From NCBI GenBank assembly GCA_937894805.1, contig CALAYR010000047.1, positions 1 through 19,423 of the forward strand: a stretch of 19,423 nt of DNA. Reading direction: 5' to 3'. The stretch's first letter is position 1, and each line of letters starts with the position of its first letter. This document shows positions 1 to 6,869 of this stretch, in pieces. Under the pieces are notes generated by a model. That model made no database searches. It saw nothing but the letters and a program-made list of their open reading frames with translations, and had not been told where the DNA came from. The stretch is from an uncultured Acidimicrobiaceae bacterium. GTDB lineage: Bacteria; Actinomycetota; Acidimicrobiia; Acidimicrobiales; RAAP-2. The position numbers were made by a program, and so were the translations under genes.

Positions 1-773
1 TGGTCGATCGCGTACGTGCGCAGCGTGACTGTGAGCTTGTGCCCATCGATTCTGAACACTGTGCCATTCACCAGTGCCTAGCGGGTGCCGATGCGATGGA
101 TGGATATCGCTCGGTGAAGCGGCTCCTCTTGACGGCATCGGGTGGCCCGTTTCGCACTAAGAGCGTGAGCGAATTGCAACATGTAACTAAGGCCGATGCC
201 CTTGATCACCCCACCTGGGCGATGGGGCCAAAAATTACGATTGACTCGTCCACTCTGATGAACAAGGGACTTGAAGTACTCGAGGCCGCGGCCCTCTTTG
301 GCATTGATGTCGAGCGTATCGACGTGGTGGTGCACCCCCAGTCGATTGTCCACTCCATGGTCGAGTATGTCGACGGTTCAACTCTGGCGCAACTATCACA
401 CCCTGACATGCGACTCCCAATTGCCTACTGTCTCGGCCTGCCAGAACGTCTCGACCACAGTTGGGGCGCCATCTCTTTTGCTGATGCGCTGACCTTGACT
501 TTCGAGCCACCCAATCGAGAGGCCTTTCCCGCGCTTGATCTTGCCTACGAGGCGGGCCGACGCGGGGGAGCGGCACCGGCTTGGCTAAGTGCGGCTAACG
601 AAGTTGCCGTGGAAGCGTTCTTGCAAGACCAGATTGCGTGGAGCGACATTGTTCCGGTGGTTGCGCGTACTCTCGACGCCTTTGATGGGGGTCCGTTGAC
701 TTCAGTCGAGGAGCTTCGAGAGCACGACGCCAAATCTCGGAGAATCGCTGCCAAGATGGTCGCCTCCCTATGA
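1..773 (+). CDS. dxr: 1-deoxy-D-xylulose 5-phosphate reductoisomerase, C-terminal part (5' end outside window)
   Basis: Dxr rearranges and reduces DXP to MEP with NADPH, the first committed step of the MEP isoprenoid pathway in the cytosol. The reading frame is open from base 3, before the first possible start (GTG at 39). The residues ahead of that GTG (VDRVRAQRDCEL) run straight into the conserved PIDSEH metal-binding motif, so the gene is cut by the window edge and the N-terminal NADPH-binding domain is missing. Other family signatures follow in order: LLLTASGGPFR, HPTWAMGPKITIDSSTLMNKGLE (bases about 208-276), which holds the substrate and metal ligands, VVHPQSIVHSMV, the PDMRLPIAYCL region, and the C-terminal NEVAVEAFL. 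The stop TGA at 771-773 overlaps the ATG of the next gene (ATGA), which indicates translational coupling. Dxr followed by a site-2 protease and ispG is typical of Actinobacteria. Identification is secure. Confidence 0.97.
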   Translation, partial: VDRVRAQRDCELVPIDSEHCAIHQCLAGADAMDGYRSVKRLLLTASGGPFRTKSVSELQHVTKADALDHPTWAMGPKITIDSSTLMNKGLEVLEAAALFGIDVERIDVVVHPQSIVHSMVEYVDGSTLAQLSHPDMRLPIAYCLGLPERLDHSWGAISFADALTLTFEPPNREAFPALDLAYEAGRRGGAAPAWLSAANEVAVEAFLQDQIAWSDIVPVVARTLDAFDGGPLTSVEELREHDAKSRRIAAKMVASL

Positions 774-2044
774 GTACCGAGCCCCGCGCCAGTTGGAAAG
801 AAGTTGCACTCGCCCTGATGGTCGTCGTGCTCATGGTTCGTCTCGGTGGCTGGCTCCTGCCGGCCGTCATCGTCGCCGTACTGCTCATGGTGGTTGGACA
901 CGAACTGGGCCACTTTCTGACGGCCAAATGGACCGGCATGAAGGCCACCGAGTTCTTTGTTGGCTTTGGTCCTCGGATCTGGTCCTTTCGTCGTGGTGAG
1001 ACGGAGTACGGCATCAAGGCTCTCCCGCTAGGTGGCTACGTCAAGATCACGGGCATGTCGTCGTTGGAACAACTAGACGACAGCGACGAGCCTCGTAGCT
1101 ATCGCGCCCAGAGTTACCCCCGCCGCTTACTCGTCGCCTCCGCCGGCTCCATCATGCACGTGATCATGGCGTCACTGCTCTTGATTATCTCGTACTCGGC
1201 ACTCGGTGTTCCCGATAGTTCGAAGATTCAGATCGCCGGCTTTACCGCCTGGGACGGACACGCCAAAAACGCGGCCCAGCTTGCTGGCATCAAGCGCGGT
1301 GACGTCGTTGAGCGCATCGCCAATCTCGTAACTGGTCGCGTCACTGAGGTGCGGGGCGGAGCTTCACTCATTGAGGCCGTCGCAGTCTCGTCCAATGAAC
1401 CGCTCCAACTTTCGATCCGTCGCGATGGCGAACCTCGAACAATCACGGTCACACCAGTCGATGGACGCACGTTGCGTTCCGGTGGCGTGCAGCTAGTCGA
1501 GAGTTCAGAGCCGGCACATGGCTTTCTGGGCATTGCACTAGAGAATCCCAATAAGCGAGTAGCACCCTGGACGGCGGCGCCCACGGTAGCAACCACGGTT
1601 GGGACCATGATTAAAGACGCCACGCTCTCGGTGCCCAAAATGTTTTCCCCGTCACAGCTCGGCAGCCTCTTTCAGAATGTGACCAACAACTCAGTTGGAC
1701 AGCAGTCAGCCCAAACCGGCAATCGACCCGTTTCGGGTGTCGGGGCAGTTCGACTCGCCGTTGAGAGCGCCCACGCCGGACCCCGTGAGTTCATTGCCCT
1801 CTTCGCCACTCTCAACATTTTCATCGGTGTGTTGAATATGTTTCCGATGATGCCTCTAGACGGCGGACTTGTGCTGGTGGCCACCTACGAACGCATACGC
1901 ACGCGCAAGGGTCAGCCTCGCTATCAGGCCGACCTCAATCGCCTGGCACCCTTTGTTTTTCTATTCCTAGGGCTGCTGGCCTTTATCTTCCTCACCACGC
2001 TCTATCTCGACATTGTGCACCCCATAAACAACCCGTTTCAATAG
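770..2044 (+). CDS. rseP: M50 family site-2 intramembrane metalloprotease (RseP/Rip1 type)
   Basis: A membrane zinc protease that cuts transmembrane anti-sigma factors or signal remnants within the lipid bilayer. Its 424 residues show the expected order. A hydrophobic N-terminal segment carries the zinc-binding HELGH at 44-48, followed by the juxtamembrane GFGPRIWSF and ALPLGGYVKI loop. A second hydrophobic segment lies near 118-145, then a PDZ-like region around 150-240. The third signature NMFPMMPLDGG has the zinc-ligand Asp at 364, and a last transmembrane segment runs near 393-412. Length fits mycobacterial Rip1 (about 400 residues). The ATG overlaps the dxr stop by four bases. The substrate cannot be read from this window, because no sigma/anti-sigma pair is present. 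The symbol rip1 would fit equally well. Confidence 0.95.
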   Translation: MSTEPRASWKEVALALMVVVLMVRLGGWLLPAVIVAVLLMVVGHELGHFLTAKWTGMKATEFFVGFGPRIWSFRRGETEYGIKALPLGGYVKITGMSSLEQLDDSDEPRSYRAQSYPRRLLVASAGSIMHVIMASLLLIISYSALGVPDSSKIQIAGFTAWDGHAKNAAQLAGIKRGDVVERIANLVTGRVTEVRGGASLIEAVAVSSNEPLQLSIRRDGEPRTITVTPVDGRTLRSGGVQLVESSEPAHGFLGIALENPNKRVAPWTAAPTVATTVGTMIKDATLSVPKMFSPSQLGSLFQNVTNNSVGQQSAQTGNRPVSGVGAVRLAVESAHAGPREFIALFATLNIFIGVLNMFPMMPLDGGLVLVATYERIRTRKGQPRYQADLNRLAPFVFLFLGLLAFIFLTTLYLDIVHPINNPFQ

Positions 2045-2049
2045 TGCGA

Positions 2050-2083
2050 TTGAACTCTTGAGCGACACGGCAGAATAGAACTG
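2050..2083 (+). promoter_or_regulatory. Possible leaderless promoter of ispG
   Basis: The ispG GTG start at 2083 has no Shine-Dalgarno sequence in the preceding bases. Instead a -35-like TTGAAC (2050-2055) and a -10-like CAGAAT (2071-2076, four of six consensus bases) sit such that transcription could begin at or next to the GTG. Leaderless mRNAs are common in Actinobacteria. The spacing is short (15 bases), the match is modest, and the gene could equally be read through from rseP 38 bases upstream. Confidence 0.3.
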
Positions 2084-3321
2084 TGGAAGTCACTTCATCT
2101 CTCTTAACACCCCGCCGTAAGACTCGGCAGATCTCGGTGGGCAATGTGCTCGTCGGAGGAGATGCCCCCATAACCATCCAGTCGATGACGACGACGAAGA
2201 CTGCCAACGTCGACGGGACCTTGCAGCAGATCTACGCACTGGCCGCCGCCGGCGCCGACATTGTCCGCTGCACCTGTAACGAACAAGAAGCGGCTGAGGG
2301 CTTAGCTCAGATTGTTCCTCGTTCACCCGTGCCGATCATTGCCGACATCCACTTTCACGTGGAGATGGCGTTGGCCGCTCTCGAAGCCGGAGTCCACGGA
2401 CTGCGCCTCAATCCCGGCAACCTTCGTAAGCCCGAAGAGATCAAACTGGTGGCGCGTGAGGCTAAGGATCGGGGCGTGCCGATTCGCATTGGTGTGAATG
2501 CTGGGTCACTCCACCCCGACCTCTACGCCAAGTACGGGGGAGCCACACCCGAGGCGCTCGTTGAGTCGGCGCAGATTGAGCTTCGCTACTTCCAAGAAGT
2601 TGATTTCGACGACGTCAAGATTTCCGTGAAGGCCTCCAGCGTGGCGCTCATGATTGCGGCCTATCGTCTCGCGAGTGCCACCTTTGACTACCCACTACAT
2701 CTCGGAGTCACTGAGGCCGGCCCTCTCCCCGGGGGGCTACTCAAGGGCTCTGTAGGCATCGGCACCTTGCTCGCCGAGGGCATTGGCGATACGTTGCGTT
2801 ACTCGCTGACCGCCGATCCCGTTGAAGAGGCCAAGGCCGGTCGTGCCCTGCTCGAATCGTTGGGACTGCGCGAACGTAAGGGTCTCGACCTGATCGCTTG
2901 CCCGAGCTGCGGACGGGCCGAAGTCGATGTCATCAAAGTCGCGAATGAGGCGCAGCAGGCGCTGCAGGAACTGAACTTGCCCATTCAGGTGGCCGTAATG
3001 GGCTGCGTGGTGAACGGACCGGGAGAAGCCCGTCACGCCGACCTCGGAATTGCGGCTGGAAAAAAGCGCGGCCACCTCTTTATCAAGGGGCAGATCGTGC
3101 GCGTCGTCCCCGAAGATGAGATGGTGCAGGCGCTGGTGGATGAGGCCAAGAAGTTGGTAGCCGAAGGCGTCGAAGCCCGGTTGGCGGCCCGTGATCTCAA
3201 CGCCGAAAAAGAGGCCGAGGCCGATCGTGCGCTCTTGCTCGACGCGAAGGGCAGCGATGCCAATCACTCCAACGAAAAGATCACCGAGATTCGTCGCAGA
3301 ATCAACAACGTCGAGAAGTAG
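2083..3321 (+). CDS. ispG: 4-hydroxy-3-methylbut-2-enyl diphosphate synthase (flavodoxin/ferredoxin-dependent)
   Basis: IspG (GcpE) converts MEcPP to HMBPP, the penultimate step of the MEP pathway, using a 4Fe-4S cluster. The 412-residue protein has the N-terminal TIM-barrel start PITIQSMTTTKT (about 29-40) and IIADIHFH (85-92). The C-terminal cluster domain has Cys273 and Cys276 in CPSCGR, Cys308 in MGCVVNGPGE, and Glu315 as the fourth ligand, all at nearly the E. coli positions. It is the short bacterial form without the inserted domain found in plants. The C-terminal tail after residue about 365 is charged and extends beyond the usual end. The start chosen is GTG 2083, which gives the normal N-terminal spacing before the first motif. 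Upstream dxr belongs to the same pathway. Confidence 0.97.
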   Translation: MEVTSSLLTPRRKTRQISVGNVLVGGDAPITIQSMTTTKTANVDGTLQQIYALAAAGADIVRCTCNEQEAAEGLAQIVPRSPVPIIADIHFHVEMALAALEAGVHGLRLNPGNLRKPEEIKLVAREAKDRGVPIRIGVNAGSLHPDLYAKYGGATPEALVESAQIELRYFQEVDFDDVKISVKASSVALMIAAYRLASATFDYPLHLGVTEAGPLPGGLLKGSVGIGTLLAEGIGDTLRYSLTADPVEEAKAGRALLESLGLRERKGLDLIACPSCGRAEVDVIKVANEAQQALQELNLPIQVAVMGCVVNGPGEARHADLGIAAGKKRGHLFIKGQIVRVVPEDEMVQALVDEAKKLVAEGVEARLAARDLNAEKEAEADRALLLDAKGSDANHSNEKITEIRRRINNVEK

Positions 3322-3351
3322 GATTTCCTTCATTCACTTCGAAGGAGCACC

Positions 3352-4761
3352 GTGGCACAGCCAGGCGTATTGACCCCTCAAAATGAGGACTTTCCCCGTT
3401 GGTATCAAGACGTAGTGGCCAAGGCCGAGATGGCTGACAATGGTCCGGTCCGTGGCACCATGGTGATTCGCCCCTACGGCTACGCCATTTGGGAACACAT
3501 CCAGGCCGAGATTGACCGTCGGATCAAGGCCGCCGGAGCAGAAAACGCCTACTTCCCACTCTTTATTCCTGAGAGTTATCTCAGCCGTGAAGCTGAACAC
3601 GTCGAGGGTTTCAGCCCCGAGTTGGCCGTTGTGACCCACGCCGGCGGCGAACAGCTGAGTGAGCCCGTAGTAGTTCGGCCAACCTCCGAAACGGTCATTG
3701 GCGAATTTATGGCGAAGTGGATCCAGTCGCACCGGGACTTACCCCTGCTCTTAAACCAGTGGGCCAATGTCGTTCGATGGGAACTTCGGCCCCGCATGTT
3801 CCTGCGCACGTCAGAGTTTCTTTGGCAGGAGGGACACACCGCTCACGCCACCTTTGAGGACGCCGCGACCTACGCCCGCAAGATTCATCACGAGGTCTAC
3901 AACGACTTCATTCAGAACGTTCTTGGCGTCCAGGTCTACTTGGGCATCAAGTCCAAGAGTGAGCGATTTGCGGGTGCGACCAACACGATGACGTGCGAAG
4001 GCATCATGCGCGATGGCAAGGCCCTCCAAATGGCAACGAGTCACGAGCTCGGACAAAACTTCGCCAAGGCCTTTGACATCAAGTTCCAAGATGAGAGCGG
4101 TACTGCGGCCTACTGCTACACCACATCGTGGGGTGCCTCGACGCGGCTCATCGGTGGTCTCATCATGTCTCACGGCGACGACAATGGCTTGGTAGTACCT
4201 CCACGGCTCGCTCCGATTCAGGCGGTCGTACTCGCCGTGCGAGACGAGGAGTCTGTAAACAGTGCGACCGACGAGATCTCACGCCAACTTTTGGACGCTG
4301 GGATTCGTGTTCGCACAGATCGCGGACGAGGCAGCTTCGGTCGCCGAGTCACCGACTGGGAGATCAAGGGTGTGCCGATCCGTGTCGAAGTAGGTCCCCG
4401 TGACCTCGCCGAAGGGCTCGTAACGCTGGCGCGCCGCGACACGGGGGAGAAGGTCCAGGTGCGGATTGAAGAGGCTCCTGCGCGAATCGCGACACTGCTC
4501 GAAGAAATTCAGTTGGCGATCTTGCAGGGCTCTCGTAACGCCCTAGCCAGCCGAACGGCCGATGTATCGAGCATTGCCGAAGCGTCCGAAGCAGCCAACG
4601 ATGGTTTTGCGCGGTTGAGCTGGGATCTCGTGAAGGGTGAGGGGGAGGCGGCGCTACGCACGCAGGCCATCACCGTTCGATGTCTGCAGCGGGCCGACGG
4701 CTCCATGCCCGAAAATGAAGACGAGGCCAATTTGGTGGCCATCGTTGCCAAGAGCTACTAA
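3352..4761 (+). CDS. proS: Prolyl-tRNA synthetase, short archaeal/eukaryotic-like type
   Basis: Charges tRNA-Pro with proline. The 469 residues are far shorter than the roughly 570-residue bacterial form because the INS editing domain between class II motifs 2 and 3 is absent. Visible signatures are the RPYGYAIWE segment (40-48), RPTSE (109-113), motif 2 with RWELRPRMFLRTSEFLWQEG (142-161), the HELGQNFAKAFDIKF stretch (231-245), motif 3 GASTRLIGG (261-269), the anticodon-binding domain at about 285-385, and a C-terminal domain ending in the type-typical Tyr (KSY). Thermus/archaeal-type enzymes carry four zinc cysteines in this last domain; here only Cys444 remains, so the zinc site appears lost. 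The GTG start is preceded by AAGGAG at 3342-3347. The gene sits between ispG and rimP, the usual actinobacterial proS neighbourhood. Confidence 0.96.
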   Translation: MAQPGVLTPQNEDFPRWYQDVVAKAEMADNGPVRGTMVIRPYGYAIWEHIQAEIDRRIKAAGAENAYFPLFIPESYLSREAEHVEGFSPELAVVTHAGGEQLSEPVVVRPTSETVIGEFMAKWIQSHRDLPLLLNQWANVVRWELRPRMFLRTSEFLWQEGHTAHATFEDAATYARKIHHEVYNDFIQNVLGVQVYLGIKSKSERFAGATNTMTCEGIMRDGKALQMATSHELGQNFAKAFDIKFQDESGTAAYCYTTSWGASTRLIGGLIMSHGDDNGLVVPPRLAPIQAVVLAVRDEESVNSATDEISRQLLDAGIRVRTDRGRGSFGRRVTDWEIKGVPIRVEVGPRDLAEGLVTLARRDTGEKVQVRIEEAPARIATLLEEIQLAILQGSRNALASRTADVSSIAEASEAANDGFARLSWDLVKGEGEAALRTQAITVRCLQRADGSMPENEDEANLVAIVAKSY

Positions 4762-4777
4762 GGCGCAGTAGCGGAAG

Positions 4778-4808
4778 TCCGAAACCCCTAGAAATTGGGG
4801 GTTTCGGA
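4778..4808 (+). terminator. Hairpin downstream of proS, terminator candidate without a T-tract
   Basis: An 11-bp perfect inverted repeat (TCCGAAACCCC at 4778-4788 and GGGGTTTCGGA at 4798-4808) closes a 9-base loop, 16 bases after the proS stop. No run of T follows; the next bases are GCATCAAAGAGC. U-less hairpin terminators have been proposed for Actinobacteria, so it may end the dxr-to-proS transcript or protect its 3' end. Confidence 0.55.
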
Positions 4809-4836
4809 GCATCAAAGAGCAAAATTGGCGTAATTC

Positions 4837-4845
4837 TGCTACCAT
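4837..4845 (+). promoter_or_regulatory. Extended -10 promoter candidate for the rimP-nusA operon
   Basis: TGC-TACCAT fits the extended -10 pattern TGnTAnnnT and lies between the proS hairpin and the leader hairpin of rimP. Transcription would begin near 4852 and yield a leader of roughly 100 bases. A -35 at normal spacing is not evident; TTGGCG at 4825-4830 is too close. The surrounding TAATTCTGCTA recurs almost unchanged before rpsO (19081-19091), which supports a real signal. Confidence 0.45.
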
Positions 4846-4883
4846 ATCTGAAACAGTCCGCTATGGACGATTGGACTCGTAAC

Positions 4884-4912
4884 ACGCGGGCCTTGGGCCC
4901 GCGTTTTGCTTT
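4884..4912 (+). terminator. Attenuator-like intrinsic terminator in the rimP-nusA leader
   Basis: A 9-bp GC-rich stem (ACGCGGGCC at 4884-4892 and GGCCCGCGT at 4896-4904, loop TTG) is followed at once by TTTTGCTTT (4904-4912), the form of an intrinsic terminator. It lies downstream of the candidate promoter and 38 bases before the rimP ATG, so it would act inside the leader rather than at a gene end. In Bacillus subtilis a terminator upstream of the rimP homologue (ylxS) lets NusA control its own operon. The same role here is inferred. Confidence 0.6.
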
Positions 4913-4950
4913 GCCGGTCGTCGGTCGCGTGCAACAGAAAGGAGTAGAAA

Positions 4951-5448
4951 ATGGTTGACCTCACCACGCCCATTTCTGCCCTCTTGTTGCCATTAGGCCT
5001 CGATCTCTACGACCTCGAATTCACCAAGGGCAGCTTGAACGTCACCGTGAACAAAGAGGGTGGGGTTGATGTTGACGCTTTGGCCAAGGCCAATCGGACA
5101 ATTTCGGAGTGGCTCGACGAGAACGATCCCTTTCCGGGCCGCTACACCCTCGATGTATCCAGTCCTGGGCTGGAGCGCCGTTTGCGCACAGCTACGCACT
5201 TCACGACCGCCATTGGCACCCTCGTGACATTGCGTGAGATGCGTCAGGGCGAAGCCACTCGCCGCCTCGAAGGTGAACTTGTCAGCGTCACGGGTAACAC
5301 CATTGTCCTGCGCGACAACAAGCTCGGTGAGATTTCGATTGAGATTGACAACGTGGAGCGTGCCCGCACGGTCTTTGTCTGGGGGGCCACGGCCAAGCCG
5401 ACCCCCTCAAAAGGTCGCCCCCAAGCCAGTTCTAAAGGAAGGAAGTAG
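4951..5448 (+). CDS. rimP: Ribosome maturation factor RimP
   Basis: Cytosolic 30S assembly factor that helps ribosomal protein S12 and neighbours join the small subunit. The 165-residue product has the two expected domains: an N-terminal alpha/beta part ending in the family hallmark LDVSSPGLERRL (about 68-79) and a C-terminal Sm-like barrel with EGELVSVTGNTIVL and GEISIEIDNVERARTVF. A basic, Lys/Pro/Ser-rich tail ends the protein. The ATG has a strong ribosome-binding site (GGAG at 4941-4944, 6-base spacer). It is first gene of the rimP-nusA-ylxR-infB operon, with nusA two bases after its stop. Confidence 0.95.
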   Translation: MVDLTTPISALLLPLGLDLYDLEFTKGSLNVTVNKEGGVDVDALAKANRTISEWLDENDPFPGRYTLDVSSPGLERRLRTATHFTTAIGTLVTLREMRQGEATRRLEGELVSVTGNTIVLRDNKLGEISIEIDNVERARTVFVWGATAKPTPSKGRPQASSKGRK

Positions 5449-5450
5449 TC

Positions 5451-6554
5451 ATGAGTTTTCGTGATGCACTCGGCGCTATGGCGCAAGAGGAAAATATTGA
5501 TGTAATGGAGCTGCTTAACGCGCTCGCCAACTCGATGCTGAAGGCCTACAAGAAGCGTCCCGACGCGGCCGAAGACGCCGAAGTCGAAATCAACCCCGAG
5601 ACCGGTGCCATCAAAATCATTGGTCTCGTGCTCGACGCAGAAGGCAACATCACCGACGAGTGGGATGCTACGCCGGCCGACTTCGGTCGCATCGTGGCGC
5701 GTAATGCCCGTCAGAACTTGCTCGACGCGATCGCTGAGATTCGCCGGCGTCACATGTACGAAGAGTTCGTCAACCGTGAAGGTGACATTGTCTCGGGTAC
5801 CGTACTGCCGGTTAATGAGAAGTTCCTCGACCGCTACACCAAGTTGAACATTGGCAAGGGCGAAGCGATGATGCCTCGCGCCGAGCAGATCAACATTGAG
5901 CACTTGACCGAAGGTCAGCGTGTCAAGGTCTACATCGTCGAAGTACGCAACACCAACCAGGGGCCCTCAATCGTTGTTTCACGGACGCACCCCGCCCTGG
6001 TGGCCAAGTTGTTCGAGATCGAAGTGCCGGAGATTGCTAGCGGTCTGGTAGAAATCAAGGCCCTCGCTCGTGAACCCGGACACCGCTCCAAGGTGGCCGT
6101 GGCCAGTAACGACTCCGACGTTGACCCCGTGGGTGCCTGCGTTGGTGCTCGGGGCTCGCGCGTTCGCAACATTACGAACGAACTTCGCAACGAGCGCGTC
6201 GACATCGTTCCCTACAGCGACGACCCAGTCGAGTTCATCACCGCCGCATTGCAGCCCGCTCGAATCCGTGAAGTCATTCTCGATGAAGAGACCGGTACCG
6301 CCACGGTCATCGTGCAGGACCAGCAGCTTTCGCTGGCGATTGGTAAGGAGGGCCAGAATGCCCGCCTCGCAGCACGTTTGACTGGTTGGCGCATCGACAT
6401 CCGTTCCGATGTTGAAGAGTCCGAAGAGGCCGTTGAGGCCGAAGAGGCGCTGATCGAAGAGGCTGAGTACGGCGACGTCGAAGTTGAGACGGCCGAAGAG
6501 ATTTCCGAAGAAGTGGCCGTTGAGGCCACCGATGAGGAAGAGGTCACCGAATAA
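5451..6554 (+). CDS. nusA: Transcription termination/antitermination factor NusA
   Basis: Binds RNA polymerase and nascent RNA to modulate pausing, termination and rRNA antitermination. In 367 residues it shows the N-terminal polymerase-binding domain (1-105), an S1 domain (about 110-178), KH1 with GACVGARGSRVRNI (228-241) and KH2 with SLAIGKEGQNARLAARLTGW (294-313). A strongly acidic tail (320-367, mostly Glu) follows. It lacks the acidic repeats AR1/AR2 of E. coli NusA, as expected outside Proteobacteria. The ATG follows GGAAGGAAG directly after rimP. The acidic tail resembles low-complexity extensions in other actinobacterial NusA proteins; its function is unknown. Confidence 0.97.
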   Translation: MSFRDALGAMAQEENIDVMELLNALANSMLKAYKKRPDAAEDAEVEINPETGAIKIIGLVLDAEGNITDEWDATPADFGRIVARNARQNLLDAIAEIRRRHMYEEFVNREGDIVSGTVLPVNEKFLDRYTKLNIGKGEAMMPRAEQINIEHLTEGQRVKVYIVEVRNTNQGPSIVVSRTHPALVAKLFEIEVPEIASGLVEIKALAREPGHRSKVAVASNDSDVDPVGACVGARGSRVRNITNELRNERVDIVPYSDDPVEFITAALQPARIREVILDEETGTATVIVQDQQLSLAIGKEGQNARLAARLTGWRIDIRSDVEESEEAVEAEEALIEEAEYGDVEVETAEEISEEVAVEATDEEEVTE

Positions 6555-6559
6555 CCCCG

Positions 6560-6823
6560 TTGCGGACCTGTGTCGTCTGCCGTGCCACCAAACCTGCGGG
6601 GGAGTTGGTCCGAGTTGGATGCGATGCGGGGCGGTCGTGGTACCTCGGTACCGGAAACGGCCGCGGCGCGTGGTGGTGTCAAGCCGGTGAATGCCGGCGA
6701 GATGTCCCCGCGGGCCGTCTAGTTCGGGCGCTTCGGCGTCCGATCTCTTCGACAGACAGTGAAGCAATCGCTTCGCTCCTGAACGGAGAGCACCTAGACA
6801 GCAGTGGAGTTGTGCGAGACTAA
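6560..6823 (+). CDS. ylxR: YlxR family RNA-binding protein
   Basis: A small, 87-residue protein of the YlxR/RnpM family (DUF448) placed between nusA and infB as in most Gram-positive bacteria. Recent work links the family to RNA binding and RNase P modulation; that role is family knowledge, not visible here. The signature is present: RTCVVCRATKPAGELVRV at the N-terminus, then GRGAWWCQ and the second Cys-containing turn GECRR, and LVRAL. The start is the TTG at 6560, five bases after the nusA stop. It places RTC at the usual N-terminus but has no well-spaced ribosome-binding site (the GAGGAAGAGG at 6534-6543 is too distant), so translation is probably coupled to nusA termination. The last 20 residues are not conserved. 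Confidence 0.88.
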   Translation: MRTCVVCRATKPAGELVRVGCDAGRSWYLGTGNGRGAWWCQAGECRRDVPAGRLVRALRRPISSTDSEAIASLLNGEHLDSSGVVRD

Positions 6824-6869
6824 CAACCGTGTTTGACGACTCCGTTAGATACCGATTTGAGGAAGTGTT

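Noticed and set aside
6833..6851. TTGACG followed by TAGATA upstream of infB as a promoter
   Set aside because: The spacer is only seven bases, and no -10 lies at normal distance from TTGACG. infB is probably transcribed from the rimP promoter.
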